A DNA stretch of 64,000 nt, taken from positions 14,570,001 through 14,634,000 of the forward strand of contig OX637295.1 in assembly GCA_951799445.1 (NCBI GenBank), read 5' to 3'. Under the pieces are notes generated by a model. That model saw nothing but the letters and a program-made list of their open reading frames with translations. It ran no database searches and had not been told where the DNA came from. Positions 62,394 through 64,000 of the stretch are shown here, in pieces (positions within the stretch are counted from its first letter, which is position 1; each line of letters starts with the position of its first letter). Origin of the DNA: Pseudisothecium myosuroides (lineage: Eukaryota; Streptophyta; Bryopsida; Hypnales; Lembophyllaceae). Made by a program: the position numbers and the translations under genes.

Positions 62394-63395
62394 TATTTAT
62401 ATCAAAAGCATGTAATACCTAGATAAAATTTTACTATACGTCACAAAAAACAACAATAATTTGGCTATTTTGACTGAAAAAATTGAAAATTTTCTTCAAA
62501 AAATATACCCTACATCATTTGATTGTAGCGAACTGGCAAAAATTCATGCATAAAAAACAAAACTACATTGCATAAATCACAAGTGTAGAATCTAATAGCC
62601 TCATTAGGGAAGTGGGATGAATGTATAAATCTAATCTTATATTTATTTGAATTTTTTAAATATTCTAATTTAAATGCTTATTTTTCCTTTTAATTAGCAG
62701 TTACGCAAATAGAACAACAAGGATCTGTTAAGAGGATAAAGTATATTATTGCAGATGTTCATCAGTGTTTTATTTTTTTATTTTTTTCAACTTGGCAATT
62801 TCTTCATGTTAGTACAATCACCACAATACAAGGACATAGTTGTCACATTGACGAACTGTTCGCCCAAACAATCCAATTTGCCTACTTGTCCAGAACATCT
62901 AGTAACGTTAACCTGACCGATGTGACTACTTTGGGTGCAAATGAAATTGCAACTACACTAATATAAAAAAATACTATACAACAGCGGCTTGTTCTCTACT
63001 ATTGAACATTCATCCGAAGGCTCAAAGAAATGGATGAGATCATCTAGCCGTCCATGGTCCGTGCCTGCCATAATTCAAAATAACCTTCTACGTCACTTTT
63101 CAGTGCCCAACGTTGGACTTGTCTCTATAAGTATCCCTTGTGTCTTTGCAACCACCCGTCTTTGCCTGCTTCTAGTTAGGTTTGGAATTGCGCATTGCCA
63201 TTGCAGTTCTTGTGTAGGGTTTTTCGATAAATTCTTGTGTAGAACTTATTGTATATTTGCATTTTTAGGTTAGTTGTACTCATCTAATTGGTACTTTAAT
63301 TGAGGTTATTATTAATCTGTATTGTTTATATATCAATATAGTGTTGCAACTCCATCTGCTGGCAATTGTGATTCTTCTTCATCCTGCTTGCTAAA
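62394..63395. other. AT-rich DNA, no firm gene
   Basis: A 94-codon open frame (62989-63273) has no motif. It lies just before the small ORF at 63396 and might be an exon of the same transcript. Confidence 0.3.
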
Positions 63396-63659
63396 ATGGC
63401 CAACAATGGGGGTGATATTTCTTCGAATGTCGACAAAGTTGTGCTTAAAGCGAGTGTATCTATCGCAGCGGCAATAGTTGCTTCTATGGCTAGAGGGCTT
63501 CTCGACAAATACATGAAGACGATACGGGAGGCCAAAGTCACGGCGAGAGCTAATGTGCCTGCACCTGCATTAGGTAGTGTTTTTGTCCAAGAAACCAAAG
63601 AAAAGGATACGATGCTGCCCACCTCTACAAATCTGACGCCTCCCAAGGAGAACGCTTAA
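63396..63659 (+). CDS. Small Ala-rich open frame, unrecognised
   Basis: 87 residues: MANNGGDISSNVDKVVLKAS, then an Ala-rich helix-like run (VSIAAAIVASMARGLLDKYM) and a Lys/Pro-rich tail ending PPKENA. The balanced codon use stands out from the AT-rich surroundings, and a possible splice acceptor (ATCAATATAG) lies about 55 bp upstream. No family recognised. Could be an N-terminal transposase exon or an old gene fragment. Confidence 0.35.
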   Translation: MANNGGDISSNVDKVVLKASVSIAAAIVASMARGLLDKYMKTIREAKVTARANVPAPALGSVFVQETKEKDTMLPTSTNLTPPKENA

Positions 63660-63704
63660 TTGAAGATCTTGAGACAATAGGAACCCAAATTGTCTTTAGA
63701 GGGG

Positions 63705-63727
63705 ATAAACGGTCCTTTAAGGGTTAA
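63705..63727. repeat. Lone TTAA-family right end
   Basis: GGTCCTTTAAGGGTTAA follows about 50 bp after the small ORF. Left partner not found, so the ORF may lie within a larger TTAA element. Confidence 0.5.
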
Positions 63728-64000
63728 ACTCAATGGCACATTATTATTTGAAAATGAAAATTGATTTAAGTATACTTGGTGTCTATTAATTTTCTAGTCA
63801 CATTGTCTGTCCAATTTGTCTAAACTATCCAATATGTCAGCCTGTTTGGAACATTCTGTCAATAAAAATTCCAAAATTCCAAAATTTCCAAAAATTCCCC
63901 ATGTTGGCAAATAACACCTGGAAAACCTCCAACTGACATGTTACTATAACAAGCCATGTTTGGGGGCATGCAATGCTTAATTAGGAAGATATTGACGTAG
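63728..64000. other. AT-rich DNA, no gene
   Basis: Nothing identified before the window edge. Confidence 0.4.

Overview
The window is nuclear DNA of a green plant in the broad sense (streptophyte). The evidence is a plant-type, many-exon DMC1 gene with an apparently intact reading frame (about 34.9-39.15 kb, minus strand), a 0.29 kb insert of plastid psaB DNA, and plant-style Helitron, CACTA, hAT, pogo and MITE elements. The background is AT-rich and very poor in genes. A pogo transposase, a large transposase carrying an LTGSDACE-FFSK motif, and a family of TTAA-flanked foldback elements together make a typical flowering-plant genome less likely than a bryophyte, lycophyte, fern or charophyte, but I cannot fix the lineage. 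I saw no tRNA, rRNA or CRISPR array.

Layout. 0.8-6.1 kb: a decayed pogo/Tigger-type element whose transposase is frameshifted, carries stops and is split by the psaB insert. 6-24 kb: no gene, only mobile-element debris: several TTAA-flanked elements with ends TTAACCCCTAAAGGACC / GGTCCTTTAGGGGTTAA, a TA-flanked MITE, a Stowaway-like MITE, a CACTA-like MITE, a hAT MITE with a perfect 8-bp target duplication, and large foldbacks. 24.9-29.9 kb: a dead Helitron (Pif1-type) helicase on the minus strand, invaded by a CACTA MITE in its Walker A region and by a TTAA element that itself carries a further insert with poly(A) and (TA)n. 30-34.8 kb: duplicated segments and CACTA MITEs, one of them next to its own empty-site copy. 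34.9-39.15 kb: DMC1. 39.2-43 kb: mostly unremarkable AT-rich DNA. 43-48.8 kb: a short F-box-like ORF and a 4.5 kb broken transposase gene with zinc fingers, an acidic motif and an AT-hook, both on the minus strand. 53.8-55.6 kb: an unrecognised gene remnant split by a TTAA element whose removal restores the frame. 55.67-58.42 kb: a 2.75 kb non-autonomous CACTA element with TCC target duplications. 58.4-64 kb: further MITEs and one small ORF of doubtful status.

The only gene with a clear host function is DMC1, the meiosis-specific strand-exchange protein. Its last intron looks like a minor-spliceosome (U12) AT-AC intron; the frame joins correctly only with those ends. The rest is a record of transposition, and several insertions can be checked inside the window through empty sites or restored reading frames. 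All family assignments rest on reading motifs by eye; no database search or alignment was run.
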